From positions 1 to 32,082 of the forward strand of contig DATJXN010000076.1 in the NCBI GenBank assembly GCA_035500095.1: 32,082 bases of DNA, written 5' to 3'. The notes under the pieces were generated by a model that worked only from the letters and a program-made list of their open reading frames with translations, searched no databases and was not told where the DNA came from. The DNA comes from Candidatus Binataceae bacterium. Its GTDB lineage: Bacteria > Desulfobacterota > Binatia > Binatales > Binataceae. Every line of letters starts with the position of its first letter. Within the stretch, counting starts at the first letter, position 1. Made by a program: the position numbers and the translations under genes. Positions 23,592-30,840 of this stretch are shown here, in pieces.

Positions 23592-25412
23592 GTGAACGCC
23601 CGACCAGTACTGTCCGCGCGCTCAAGCGGTCAAACCAATCCGCGGGTTGCGCCCGGCCGCGCATGCATGGCGCTGCGAGCGAGGCTCGCCGTCAGGATCG
23701 TCGCAAGGACGTGTCCGGCGATTCGCGCAGCCGTCCTTACCGCGATCCTCGCCGGCGGCTTGGCGGTCGGCGCCCGATGCGCCCGCGCGGAGCAGACCGC
23801 CCCACCCGTCACCGAGACAAATATCGGTCCCAGTCCTGGCGCTGAGCCAGCGGTTGCGGAGCGCGAAATCCTGCAATCCGCCGCGGCGCTCGAACAGCTT
23901 GCGCGCGCGAACTTCGGCGACCTCGACGACGCCGAACTGAAGCTCGTGCACGCCGCGCCGCAGCGCGCCCTGATATGGGCCGGGCCGAACAACGATGCGA
24001 GCAGCGCGGCCAACGATCCGTCGAAAGCCTCCGAATGGCCGCCTGAACGGACGATCCGCGCGGAACTCATCCGATGGCTTGCCGCCGACCCGCAGGCGCG
24101 GCCGTACGTTCATCCAAGCGGCCTCGGAATCGGCGGTGCGGCGATTGCAGGACAGCTCGACCTTTCTTACCTGACGGTCACGACGCCGCTCACGATCATC
24201 AACTCGTCCATTCCCGGGGGGATCGACTTCTCCTTCGCGCATCTGCAGGGCCTGGATCTCTCGCGCGACGAGGTTGGTCCCGTCACCGGCGATCGCGCGA
24301 CGCTCGCGACCGACCTCCAGTTGACCGGCGGCAAGTACGGTCCCGTCTCCGCCGACCGTATCGCGATTGGGGGCGACGTGCAGCTGGTCGGCGGCGACTA
24401 CGGGCCGGTCAGTCTCTTTCGCGCGGAAATCGGCGGCAGCCTCGATTGCAGCGCGGGACGCTTCGTCGGCGGCCCCGATCCGCTCTCGATTGTGGAGGCG
24501 GACATCAAGGGCGACGCGTCGTTCAACAACGGCTTCACCAGCAACGGCGTGGTCGACCTGACGCTCGCGCAAATCGGCCGCGGCCTCAGCTTCAAGGACG
24601 CGCATTTCGTCGGCGCCGGCGTCAACGGACTCAACGCGGACCGCGCCACGATCGGCGCAACGTTTTACTGGGACAGCATCGCTCGCACGCCCGGCACGGA
24701 ACTCAACCTGACCAGCGCGCGCGCCGCAGCGCTCTGGGACGACGCCGCAAGCTGGCCCGCGCCGGGCAATCTCTTTGTCGACGACTTCGTGTACGGCGAT
24801 ATCAGCGGCGGGCCGATCGACGCGGCGAGCCGGCTGCGATGGCTTGCGCGCCAGTCGCCAGGCTATCGGCCGCAACCGTACGGCCAACTCGCGAAGGTGA
24901 TGCGCGAGCGCGGCTCTGAGATCGGCGCCGTCGACGTGCTGATGGCCAAGGAGGACGCGCGCCGCGAACGGGGCGGTCTCGGATGGGGCGAGCGGCTGTG
25001 GAGCCGCGTGCTCGGCGTCACGATCGGATACGGCTACCGCCCGATGCGCGCGCTTTGGTGGATCCTGAGCTTCGTCGCTCTGGGCTCGCTGCTGTTCGGA
25101 ATCGGCTACCGCGAGCGCGCAATCACGCCGACCGAGCCCGACGCTTACGATTCGTTCGTGAAGACCGGCGAGCCGCCGCGGCACTATCCGCCGTTCAATG
25201 CCGTCGTTTACTCGCTGGAGAATTTCCTGCCGGTCGTCGACTTGCATCAGGGCACCTACTGGCGGCCCAATCCGCGGCACGGAACGGGCGGGCGGATGCG
25301 CGCGCTCTCGGGCACGCTGCTGCGATGGTACCTGTGGGTACATATTCTCGCCGGATGGATAATCACGCCGCTGCTCGCGGCGGGACTCTCGGGCCTGCTC
25401 CACCCCGATTGA
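23592..25412 (+). CDS. Beta-helix-like envelope protein with C-terminal membrane segments (hypothetical)
   Basis: Up to 606 residues from the GTG at 23592; the ATG at 23667 would give a better signal peptide (ILAGGLAVGARCARAEQ) and is a good alternative. Neither has a ribosome-binding site. The central part (about residues 155-370) is a series of loose repeats such as IGGAAIAGQLDLSYL, IAIGGDVQLVGGDYGPVSLF and IGRGLSFKDAHFVGAG. These read like turns of a right-handed beta-helix related to pentapeptide-like folds. A basic segment (KEDARRERGG) leads to two membrane helices (ALWWILSFVALGSLLFGIGY and WYLWVHILAGWIITPLLAAG). Some relatives are labelled membrane-associated oxidoreductase, without evidence of cofactor sites here. 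Function unknown; monocistronic. Confidence 0.8.
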   Translation: MNARPVLSARSSGQTNPRVAPGRACMALRARLAVRIVARTCPAIRAAVLTAILAGGLAVGARCARAEQTAPPVTETNIGPSPGAEPAVAEREILQSAAALEQLARANFGDLDDAELKLVHAAPQRALIWAGPNNDASSAANDPSKASEWPPERTIRAELIRWLAADPQARPYVHPSGLGIGGAAIAGQLDLSYLTVTTPLTIINSSIPGGIDFSFAHLQGLDLSRDEVGPVTGDRATLATDLQLTGGKYGPVSADRIAIGGDVQLVGGDYGPVSLFRAEIGGSLDCSAGRFVGGPDPLSIVEADIKGDASFNNGFTSNGVVDLTLAQIGRGLSFKDAHFVGAGVNGLNADRATIGATFYWDSIARTPGTELNLTSARAAALWDDAASWPAPGNLFVDDFVYGDISGGPIDAASRLRWLARQSPGYRPQPYGQLAKVMRERGSEIGAVDVLMAKEDARRERGGLGWGERLWSRVLGVTIGYGYRPMRALWWILSFVALGSLLFGIGYRERAITPTEPDAYDSFVKTGEPPRHYPPFNAVVYSLENFLPVVDLHQGTYWRPNPRHGTGGRMRALSGTLLRWYLWVHILAGWIITPLLAAGLSGLLHPD

Positions 25413-25551
25413 CGCGGCCGCCAACCCCGACCCGTGTTTTGGAGATCGCGTGCCGAGGTGTGCTACACAGAAACTGATCCGCCGCGGGCGATAGCAATCG
25501 CAACGGCCGGGAAGACTTCACGACCAATTGCGCACACACGGGAGGTAAACG

Positions 25552-26466
25552 GTGGCATCGATCGAATTCGGCGTGGCGCTGACCTCGGTCAAGGGAGTGG
25601 CTGAGTTCGCCCGCCGCGCCGAGCAACTCGGCTACGACTATCTGACCTGTGGCGAACACGTGATGTTCCACGGACCGGTCTCGAACTCGCTCATCGCGCT
25701 CTCGGTAGCCGCCGGAGCGACCGAGAAGCTCAAGCTGATGAGCTCGATCGTGCTGCTGCCGCTGTATAACCCGGTGATGCTGGCCAAGCAGGCCTCGGTG
25801 CTCGACGTCGCTTCGGGCGGACGCTACCACCTTGGCGTCGGAATCGGCGGCGAGTTCCCCAAGGAGTTCGAAGCGATCGGCGTGCCGGTCAAGCAGCGCG
25901 CATCGCGCTCCAACGAGGCGCTCGAAGTGATCAATAAGCTCTGGACGGAAAAGAACGTCAGCTTCGAGGGCCGCTACACGCGATTCTCCGGCGTCACGCT
26001 CGAGCCGGCGCCGGTGCAGAAGCCGCGCCCTCCGATCTGGGTCGCCGGGCGCAAGGAGCCTGCGATGCGCCGCGCGGCGAAGTACGCCGACGGCTGGCTG
26101 CCGTATATGTACACGCCCGAGATGCTGCGCGAGAGTGTTGCGAAAATCGACGCGTTCGGTCGCGAGGCCGGACGCGACATGAGCGGCTTTCGTCCGGGAC
26201 TGTTCATCTTCGCCGCGGTCTATCCGGATCGCAAGGAGGCCGAAGAGGTCGCGGCGCGTTCGCTCGGCAAGAATTACGCGCAGGACTTCTCCAAGATCGC
26301 CGGGCGCTACGTGCTCTACGGCAGCCCCGAGGATTGCCGCAAGCGCTTGCGCGAATACGTCGACGCCGGCGCGCGCCACGTGATGTTCAGCTGGGCCTGC
26401 CGCCACGACGATATCGAACGCAACATGGAAACGATCGCCAAAGAGGTGATACCGGCCTTCCGCTGA
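25552..26466 (+). CDS. LLM-class flavin/F420-dependent oxidoreductase
   Basis: A 304-residue TIM-barrel enzyme starting with GTG, with a perfect GGAGGT (25541-25546) 5 bases upstream. Motifs: GVAEFARRAEQLGYDYLTCGEH, LPLYNPVMLAKQASVLDVAS, GRYHLGVGIGGEFPKEFEA and PRPPIWVAG. These match the bacterial-luciferase-like family, and especially the subgroup predicted to use F420 (TIGR03619-like). It should oxidise, or hydride-transfer to, an organic substrate with a reduced flavin or F420; no F420 biosynthesis gene is in the window. First gene of a likely operon with the CoA-transferase (51-base gap) and amidase (28-base gap), suggesting degradation of one compound. Its exact reaction is unknown. Confidence 0.92.
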   Translation: MASIEFGVALTSVKGVAEFARRAEQLGYDYLTCGEHVMFHGPVSNSLIALSVAAGATEKLKLMSSIVLLPLYNPVMLAKQASVLDVASGGRYHLGVGIGGEFPKEFEAIGVPVKQRASRSNEALEVINKLWTEKNVSFEGRYTRFSGVTLEPAPVQKPRPPIWVAGRKEPAMRRAAKYADGWLPYMYTPEMLRESVAKIDAFGREAGRDMSGFRPGLFIFAAVYPDRKEAEEVAARSLGKNYAQDFSKIAGRYVLYGSPEDCRKRLREYVDAGARHVMFSWACRHDDIERNMETIAKEVIPAFR

Positions 26467-26517
26467 GGCCTCCGGCGATTCCGCGCCGCGCGCGCGGCCG
26501 TATCGAGGCGCAATCCA

Positions 26518-27726
26518 ATGCCAGAGTCTCCGGCCAAATCGCCATCGGGACCGCTAAGCGGCGTCCGCGTCGTCGACCTCACGCAGAATCTTTCCGGGCC
26601 GATGGCGACGATGATCCTCGGCGACCAGGGTGCCGACGTGATCAAGGTCGAGCCGCCGGGAATCGGCGATTTCACGCGCGCGATGGGCGGGACGAAGCGC
26701 GGCGTCGGGCCGGGCTTCGCCATGATCAACCGCAACAAACGCTCGATCGCGCTCAACCTGCGCGATCCGCGCGGCCTCGCGCTGCTCAAGCGGATGGTAG
26801 CGGGCGCCGACCTGTTCGTGCAGAACTACCGCCCGGGCGTGGCCGAGCGGATGGGCGTCGGCGAGACGGCGCTGCGCGCGGTCAAGCCGGACCTCATCTA
26901 TGTTTCAATCAGCGGCTTCGGCGAAAGCGGCCCGTACGCCGACCAGCGGGTTTACGATCCGGTAATCCAGGCGCTCTCCGGGCTCGCCGCGATCCAAGCC
27001 GACGTCGAAACCGGCCGCCCGCACATGATCCGGCTGATCATTCCCGACAAGGTCACGGCCCTGACCGCGGCGCAGGCGATGACCGCGGCGCTCTTCGCGC
27101 GCCAGCGCACAGGCGAAGGACAGCACGTGCGGCTGGCGATGCTCGACGCGGTGATCGCGTTCCTGTGGCCCGAAGGGATGGCCGCGTACACCTTCGTCGG
27201 GAACAATCGTTCGAGCCTCCGCGCGGCCCGCGCGCGCGAGCTTATCTTCGAGACCACCGACGGCTTCGTCACCGCGGCCGCCAACACCGACTCCGAGTGG
27301 CAGGGTCTGTGCCGCGCGATCGAGCGCCCGCAATGGCTGAAGGACGAGCGCTTCAGAACGCCGGTGGACCGGATCCGCAACGCCGACGCGCGCCTGGAGC
27401 TGACCGCCGAAGTGCTGAAGACGAAAAGCTCCGCCGAGTGGCTCGAGCGCCTGCGCGCCAACCAGGTGCCCTGCGCGCCGGTGCTGAGCCGCGAGGAGAT
27501 GATGCGCAACGCGCAGGTCGTGGCCAATCAGCTGATCGTCGAATCCGAGCATCCGCACGCGGGCGCGATGCGCCAGCCGCGTCCGGCGGCGCGTTTCGAG
27601 CGCACGCCGGCCGGGCTTGCCCGTTTCGCGCCGCTGCTCGGCGAACATACCGACGAAGTCCTTGCCGAAGCGGGCGTCGCCGCCGCCGAGCTCGCGCCGC
27701 TCCGCGAGCAGGGAGTGATCGCATAA
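26518..27726 (+). CDS. Class III CoA-transferase (CaiB/BaiF family)
   Basis: A 402-residue family III CoA-transferase that moves CoA between carboxylic acids through an aspartyl-CoA-type intermediate. N-terminal GPLSGVRVVDLTQNLSGPMA, ADVIKVEPPGIGDFTR and LNLRDPRGLALLKR are classic. The catalytic aspartate is Asp177 (IPDKVTAL), equivalent to the Asp169 position of formyl-CoA transferase, followed by RQRTGEGQHVRLAMLDAV. A GAGGCG element stands 9 bases before the ATG. Partner acids are unknown; likely it activates the product or substrate of the adjoining flavin-dependent enzyme. The last residues (EHTDEVLAEAG) are typical of the family end. Confidence 0.95.
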   Translation: MPESPAKSPSGPLSGVRVVDLTQNLSGPMATMILGDQGADVIKVEPPGIGDFTRAMGGTKRGVGPGFAMINRNKRSIALNLRDPRGLALLKRMVAGADLFVQNYRPGVAERMGVGETALRAVKPDLIYVSISGFGESGPYADQRVYDPVIQALSGLAAIQADVETGRPHMIRLIIPDKVTALTAAQAMTAALFARQRTGEGQHVRLAMLDAVIAFLWPEGMAAYTFVGNNRSSLRAARARELIFETTDGFVTAAANTDSEWQGLCRAIERPQWLKDERFRTPVDRIRNADARLELTAEVLKTKSSAEWLERLRANQVPCAPVLSREEMMRNAQVVANQLIVESEHPHAGAMRQPRPAARFERTPAGLARFAPLLGEHTDEVLAEAGVAAAELAPLREQGVIA

Positions 27727-27754
27727 CCAATTCGGGCGCAGCGGAGCAACCTCG

Positions 27755-29149
27755 ATGGGCAAAGCTGACGAAATTCTCGATCTCGACGCGGTAGGACTCT
27801 CGGCGAAACTGCGCGCGCGCGAACTTTCACCGGTCGAGGTCACCGACGCCTACCTCGACCGGATCGCAGCGACCGAAAAGCGCCTGTGCGCTTACATTAC
27901 GGTCACCGCGGAACTCGCGCGCGCCTCCGCGATTGCGGCCGAGCGCGAAATCGCCGCCGGCAACTGGCGCGGCGTTTTTCACGGCGTGCCGGTCGCGCTC
28001 AAGGACCTCTGCTGCACCAGGGGCATCCTGACCACCAGCGGCTCCAAGGTGCTCGCCGACTACGTTCCCGACCACGACGCCACCGTATGGACCCGTCTTC
28101 AGGCCGCGGGGGCGATCCTGCTCGGCAAACTCAACATGCACGAGTTCGCCTGCGGCGGTACCGCCAGGACGGCATGGGGCACCACGCTCAATCCTTACGA
28201 CGCCGAGCGCATCCCGGGCGGTTCCAGTTCCGGCTCCGGCGCCGCGATCGTCGCGCGCAGCGCCGCCGCCACGCTCGGCAGCGATACCGGCGGCTCGATC
28301 CGCATCCCGGCGGCGTTTTGCGGATGCGTCGGCCTTAAGCAGACCTGGAGCAGGGTCAGCCGCTACGGCGTCCTGCCCCTCGCGGACACGCTCGACCACG
28401 TCGGTCCGATCACCCGTAGCGTGCGCGACGCTGCGGCGATGCTCCAGGTGATCGCGGGCTACGACCCCAACGACGCGACCTCGAGCCGAGAGCCGGTACC
28501 AGACTACTCGGCGGCGCTCGGACGCGGCCTTAAGGGCGTGCGCATTGGAGTCATCAGCGAGCTTAACCGCGACGTCACCGCACAGGTCGGGGAGTCGTTC
28601 GGCGCCGCGATGCGCACGCTTCGCGACCTCGGTGCGATCGTCGATGAAGTTTCGATCCCGTCGATCGACGCGGCGCCCACGCTGGCGATGAACATCATGT
28701 ACGCCGAGGGGCTCGAGTATCACGAGCGATGGTTCATCGAGCGTTCGCGGGACTACGGCCGCGGCGTGCGCCGGATGCTGGAGGCCGCGATGGCGCTCCC
28801 GGCAACGGCCTATATCCGCTCCCAACGCGCGCGCGCGCAGCTGATGGCCGAGACGATGCGCGCGCTTGAGGGCCGCGACGTGCTGGCCACGCCGGCCTGC
28901 ATGGCGGCGCCGCTCAAGATCGCGGAAGCGCGCGAAGGCAAACTCGGCCTGGCGCAACTCATCCGTCATACGGCACCGTTCAACCTTACCGGGCAGCCGG
29001 CGCTGGCTATTCCGACCGGGATTGGCGCGGACCGCGCGCCGCTCGCGATGCAAATCGTCGGGCGGCCGTTCGACGAGCCTTCCGTGCTGCGCGTGGGCGA
29101 CGCCTACCAGAGCGCGCGCGGCGCGCTGCCGCCGCCCGAGTTTAACTGA
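27755..29149 (+). CDS. Amidase (amidase-signature family, GatA-like)
   Basis: A 464-residue Ser-cisSer-Lys hydrolase. The triad is complete: Lys83 (VALKDL), Ser157 (GGSSSGSGAA) and Ser181 (GSDTGGSIRIPAAFCG); the Ser157-Ser181 spacing of 24 equals that of known amidases. It hydrolyses an amide to acid and ammonia. It resembles GatA, but absence of gatB/gatC and the catabolic operon argue for a free-standing amidase. GGAG lies about 9 bases before the ATG, and the gene starts 28 bases after the CoA-transferase stop. Inference: amide hydrolysis produces an acid that the CoA-transferase loads onto CoA. Converges with a second LLM gene. Confidence 0.93.
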   Translation: MGKADEILDLDAVGLSAKLRARELSPVEVTDAYLDRIAATEKRLCAYITVTAELARASAIAAEREIAAGNWRGVFHGVPVALKDLCCTRGILTTSGSKVLADYVPDHDATVWTRLQAAGAILLGKLNMHEFACGGTARTAWGTTLNPYDAERIPGGSSSGSGAAIVARSAAATLGSDTGGSIRIPAAFCGCVGLKQTWSRVSRYGVLPLADTLDHVGPITRSVRDAAAMLQVIAGYDPNDATSSREPVPDYSAALGRGLKGVRIGVISELNRDVTAQVGESFGAAMRTLRDLGAIVDEVSIPSIDAAPTLAMNIMYAEGLEYHERWFIERSRDYGRGVRRMLEAAMALPATAYIRSQRARAQLMAETMRALEGRDVLATPACMAAPLKIAEAREGKLGLAQLIRHTAPFNLTGQPALAIPTGIGADRAPLAMQIVGRPFDEPSVLRVGDAYQSARGALPPPEFN

Positions 29150-29166
29150 GACGCCCGGCGCTGCGT

Positions 29167-30249
29167 CTAGCGGAACGCTGGCATCACCATCTCGGCGAAA
29201 TCGCGAAAGACCTCGCGCTGAAAATCCGCCGGCGGCTCGATCACCGTCTCTTTGATGCCGGCGGCTTCCATCGCGCGCAGTTGCGCGATCATCTCGTCCG
29301 GCTCGCCCACCAGACACGTGCCGTGAACCGCCTCGGCGCTGACGAATCGCCGCTCCTCGGGCTGCATGAAGGTGCCGTGGCCCTCGTGGATCTGGCGAAA
29401 GCGCGCGCGCTCGGGCAGGCTGTAGGAGCCGACGCGCCGCAGATAGTCGTCCCACACGTTGCGGAAGAAAGGCGGAATCGCTTCGTCTGCCTGGCCGCGC
29501 GCTTTCCAGTTCTCGTAGGCGAAGTGCAGCGCGCTCGTCACCTGCGCCCCGGTCTGATTGATCACGCGCTCCGAGGTCACGGGCTCGCCCGCGCGCAGCA
29601 CGCACGCGCTCGTGAGCGCGGCGGTATGGAAATCCTGCCCAAGCCGGCGTCCCGCACGCTCGGCGCCTGCGCGAATTCGCGCCAGCCGTCCGCCGACCCG
29701 CGCATTGATTCCGCCTGCAGTTACCCAGCCATCGCCGAATTCACCCGCAGCCTCGCATACGCGCGGCCCGTTTGCGGCTACGTAAATCAGAATCGGATCG
29801 TCGAGATTGATGAAGCGGCGGTCGCGATGAAGGAACTTTATCTCACGCGTACGCCTGTTGAGGGTGTAATCGACAGCCTCGCCATGGAGTAGCGCGCGAA
29901 GGACCCTCAGGTACTCGCGAAACTCGGCGACCGGCATCGGGCTTTGCCCCATCACTCGCATCGCCGTGTGTCCCGTGCCGATCCCCAGGAAGGTGCGCCC
30001 CGGCGCTAACTGGTTGATGCTCGCGATGGAATGCGCGGTGACCGGCGCGATCCGTGTGCCGGCGATCGCGACTCCCGTCCCGATTTTGATACGGCGCGTG
30101 TTGACCGCCGCCAGCGCGAGCGTCGCGTAGCAGTCCGACCAGATCATCTGCGAATCGGGAATCCATGCGCGGTCGTAGCCAAGTTCCTCGGCATACCGGA
30201 TCAGATCCCATTTGTTGACGTGCGTGTCGATTCCGATTCCGAATTCCAT
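29167..30249 (-). CDS. LLM-class flavin/F420-dependent oxidoreductase (Mer-like)
   Basis: A 360-residue luciferase-like TIM-barrel protein: MEFGIGIDTHVNKWDLIRY, AEELGYDRAWIPDSQ, GVAIAGTRIAPVTAHSIA, FLGIGTGHTAMRVMG, and ANGPRVCEAAGEFGDGW. The arrangement resembles methylenetetrahydromethanopterin reductase-like members using F420 or FMN. The open frame extends to 30330, but those residues are not family-like; Met at 30249 begins the first strand, and Met at 30264 is the alternative. No clear ribosome-binding site in either case. It differs clearly from the other LLM protein at 25552, so it is not a recent duplicate. Convergent with the amidase, with 17 bases between stops. Substrate unknown. 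Confidence 0.92.
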   Translation of the reverse strand: MEFGIGIDTHVNKWDLIRYAEELGYDRAWIPDSQMIWSDCYATLALAAVNTRRIKIGTGVAIAGTRIAPVTAHSIASINQLAPGRTFLGIGTGHTAMRVMGQSPMPVAEFREYLRVLRALLHGEAVDYTLNRRTREIKFLHRDRRFINLDDPILIYVAANGPRVCEAAGEFGDGWVTAGGINARVGGRLARIRAGAERAGRRLGQDFHTAALTSACVLRAGEPVTSERVINQTGAQVTSALHFAYENWKARGQADEAIPPFFRNVWDDYLRRVGSYSLPERARFRQIHEGHGTFMQPEERRFVSAEAVHGTCLVGEPDEMIAQLRAMEAAGIKETVIEPPADFQREVFRDFAEMVMPAFR

Positions 30250-30412
30250 GGTCTTGCAATTCATAGCGCACAAAAGAACCGAAAGCCCACAAAAATCGGG
30301 AAGTTTTGCCGAAATTTGTCTAAAAGACACTGTTTAGGATACTTTAGGAGAGCTAATTCTAATCATAGCCACGCTAAGGAGATACTTGGAGCCCAATAAC
30401 GCGGTTTGAAGG

Positions 30413-30505
30413 ATGATGAAATTTGATGCTCTATCGGGTATCTTCGTGGTGTGGTTATGCCAAGCCACTTTGGGATTACTTAAGGAGGCTGGACAATGGA
30501 ACTGA
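30413..30505 (+). CDS. Possible leader peptide overlapping the Flp pilin start (30 residues)
   Basis: An open frame from ATGATG (30413) to a TGA at 30503-30505 that overlaps the pilin start by 10 bases. It encodes MMKFDALSGIFVVWLC, then QATLGLLKEAGQWN, with a hydrophobic centre. GAAGG directly precedes the start. It could be a coupled leader peptide, or chance. Confidence 0.25.
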   Translation: MMKFDALSGIFVVWLCQATLGLLKEAGQWN

Positions 30506-30687
30506 CGACACGCCTGTATATTAGGCTTCGCGAGGCGGCCTCCAGGTCTTATCGCGGCCAGACTTATTCGGAATACGCTCTCATCTTCGTCTGCATTGTC
30601 GTTGCGCTGGTCGGCGGCTATCAGCTCATCGGGGGAAATTTGAGCAACTCGATGAATGGGGTTTCCAACCAGGTGGGCAACGCCTGA
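30496..30687 (+). CDS. Flp-family type IVb pilin
   Basis: A 63-residue prepilin, preceded by AAGGAGG (30482-30488) at 7 bases. A basic 21-residue leader ends in Gly21, followed by QTYSEYALIF, the type IVb (Flp) processing site with Glu at mature +5. A 20-residue hydrophobic helix (FVCIVVALVGGYQLIGG) and a short Asn-rich tail follow. After cleavage by a TadV-type peptidase, such pilins are assembled by the Tad system into adhesive fibres. No tad/cpa gene is nearby, so machinery must be elsewhere. It is monocistronic, with its own terminator at 30739-30777. A direct repeat TTTAGGA-N3-TTTAGGA (30333-30349) lies far upstream. Confidence 0.9.
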   Translation: MELTTRLYIRLREAASRSYRGQTYSEYALIFVCIVVALVGGYQLIGGNLSNSMNGVSNQVGNA

Positions 30688-30738
30688 GATACGGCGAGCC
30701 AGCGAAGGGCGCCTTGCCCTTCGTTCGCTTCGAAACTT

Positions 30739-30777
30739 GCGGGCCGTCAGCGATCGCTGGCGGCCCGCACTTTTTTT
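30739..30777 (+). terminator. Intrinsic terminator of the pilin gene
   Basis: A near-perfect palindrome (30739-30768; arms GCGGGCCGTCAGC and GCTGGCGGCCCGC around GATC, one G-T pair) followed by AC and seven T residues (30771-30777). A second hairpin, GCGAAGGGC with GCCCTTCG, lies before it (30702-30724). Together they make the clearest intrinsic terminator in the window. Confidence 0.93.
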
Positions 30778-30840
30778 CGCGCGTCTGACGGAGGCGAACG
30801 CGACTCAAAAGATTGAAGCCGGAAGGTCCGGCGACTCGAG

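Noticed and set aside
23622..25424. 600-codon frame antisense to the beta-helix-like protein
   Set aside because: Arg-rich, low-complexity translation; the plus strand has a signal peptide, repeats and membrane helices.
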